Source of the DNA: Enoplolaimus lenunculus
Lineage: Eukaryota > Nematoda > Enoplea > Enoplida > Thoracostomopsidae
Length of the DNA stretch: 64,000 bases
Assembly: GCA_030248215.1 (NCBI GenBank)
Contig: JASANG010000334.1
Location: 1-64,000 of the forward strand
Reading direction: 5' to 3'
Positions 63,321-64,000 of this stretch are shown piece after piece. Every line of letters begins with the position of its first letter. Position 1 is the first letter of the stretch. The position numbers and the translations under genes were made by a program. Below the pieces are notes generated by a model. The model had not been told where the DNA came from and did no database searches. It saw nothing but the letters and a program-made list of their open reading frames with translations.

Positions 63321-63682
63321 GAAAAAATCTCTAAGGATTGTTTCTTAAGTGGAAACATCAAAAAGTGTGTAAAAACCAGTTTATACAAAATTCTCATTGA
63401 AGCTTAAGGGGGGTTGGTGGGGTTTGACCCTATTGAACCCCCACGCCGTATGGTTACAGTTAAGTTTGCTTTCATTATAGTGCATATATGAACTAAATTT
63501 GAATATTGAAAAATATTTCAAGTCCGCAAAATGTCTGCTGATTTATGAAATTCAAATCGCAAGCAAAATAGAAATATTAATCCTTCGGGTTCACAGAGAG
63601 CTGATGCTATAAAAAACAGAAAAATATGAAAAAATGGTGTTTTTTCGGCTTTGATAATAAAACGGAAAATATCGATACGGCC

Positions 63683-63825
63683 CATGGTAAGATTAGGGGA
63701 CGAACGTTTTTCTGTGGGACTGCAATAGAGTGAGCTTTAAGTTTTAGACTAAATTTTTTGCTTAGGCTTACATTTAGCAATACGCCTATGCTACTGTTAC
63801 GGCCCTGTTCCATAAATTGGTCATA
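63683..63825 (-). mobile_element. Family A element, reverse, short
   Basis: ggtaagattaggggacgaac left, tctgtgggactgcaatagag module, one TTAGGC run, and ttccataaattggtc right. Confidence 0.6.
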
Positions 63826-64000
63826 ATATATACATCCATAACACAGGTGTGAGTTACATTGACAGTGTTGGAGCAGACACGGGTGGGGGCTACCCACAAA
63901 CTCGCGAGCGATAAGTCCGATGCATTTTAAAATTTCGGCAATATTTTTTCAACCGATTAGGGTGGTCACCTCTTAGGGGTCAGGGCTCGTTAAAGGAGTG

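Overview
The window reads as AT-rich genomic DNA of an animal, most likely a nematode. Three things point that way: dozens of TTAGGC (nematode telomere-type) hexamer runs, 3' splice sites mostly ending TTTCAG or TTTTAG, and three spliced neuronal-type genes that fit invertebrate families. The species cannot be named from sequence alone. There is no sign of bacterial gene organisation.

I assembled three multi-exon genes by hand from exon sequence and splice phase. (1) On the + strand, 9744-16244 encodes a class A peptide GPCR of the neuropeptide Y/F receptor type: 5 exons, about 544 residues, all seven membrane segments, DRY and NPxxY. (2) On the - strand, 34516 down to 19573 encodes an 11-segment amino-acid transporter of the Aa_trans (AAAP, SLC32/36/38-like) superfamily. 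Nine exons join in phase into about 501 residues; the first exon with the start codon was not found. (3) On the - strand, 47391 down to 40475 encodes a Cys-loop ligand-gated channel: 5 exons, about 604 residues, a perfect 13-residue Cys loop and the PAR motif of anion channels, closest by memory to the nematode ACC/LGC-46 acetylcholine-gated chloride channels. The last two are in the same orientation, about 6 kb apart. All three would act in neuronal or epithelial signalling, but nothing in the sequence shows that they are co-regulated.

Everything else is repeats. At least a dozen families of short inverted-repeat elements (MITE-like, called A to O here) fill the introns and intergenic DNA, often nested in one another. 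Families A and B carry TTAGGC-type arrays between their terminal inverted repeats, so the telomere-like DNA here is cargo of transposable elements and not a chromosome end. Family C (CACTGTAAATT ends, 2-bp TA or TG target duplications, about 250 bp) has about 30 copies. Families D to J, L, M and O are foldback elements with other ends. There are also minisatellites of 16, 54, 57, 69 and 92 bp, a 981-bp near-perfect palindrome, and a tRNA-like SINE.

Layout: 1-9743 repeats only; 9744-16244 GPCR; 16245-19572 repeats including the palindrome and a SINE; 19573-34516 transporter, whose introns hold the 54-bp array (25.9-28.05 kb) and a fourfold duplicated exon segment; 34517-40474 repeats; 40475-47391 channel gene; 47392-64000 repeats with no convincing gene.

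The most notable observations are transposons that carry telomere-type arrays, a minisatellite grown from a transposon end, a MITE insertion whose target-site duplication preserves a splice acceptor, and a tandemly duplicated exon with its acceptor. Coordinates of repeats are by eye and may be off by several bases.
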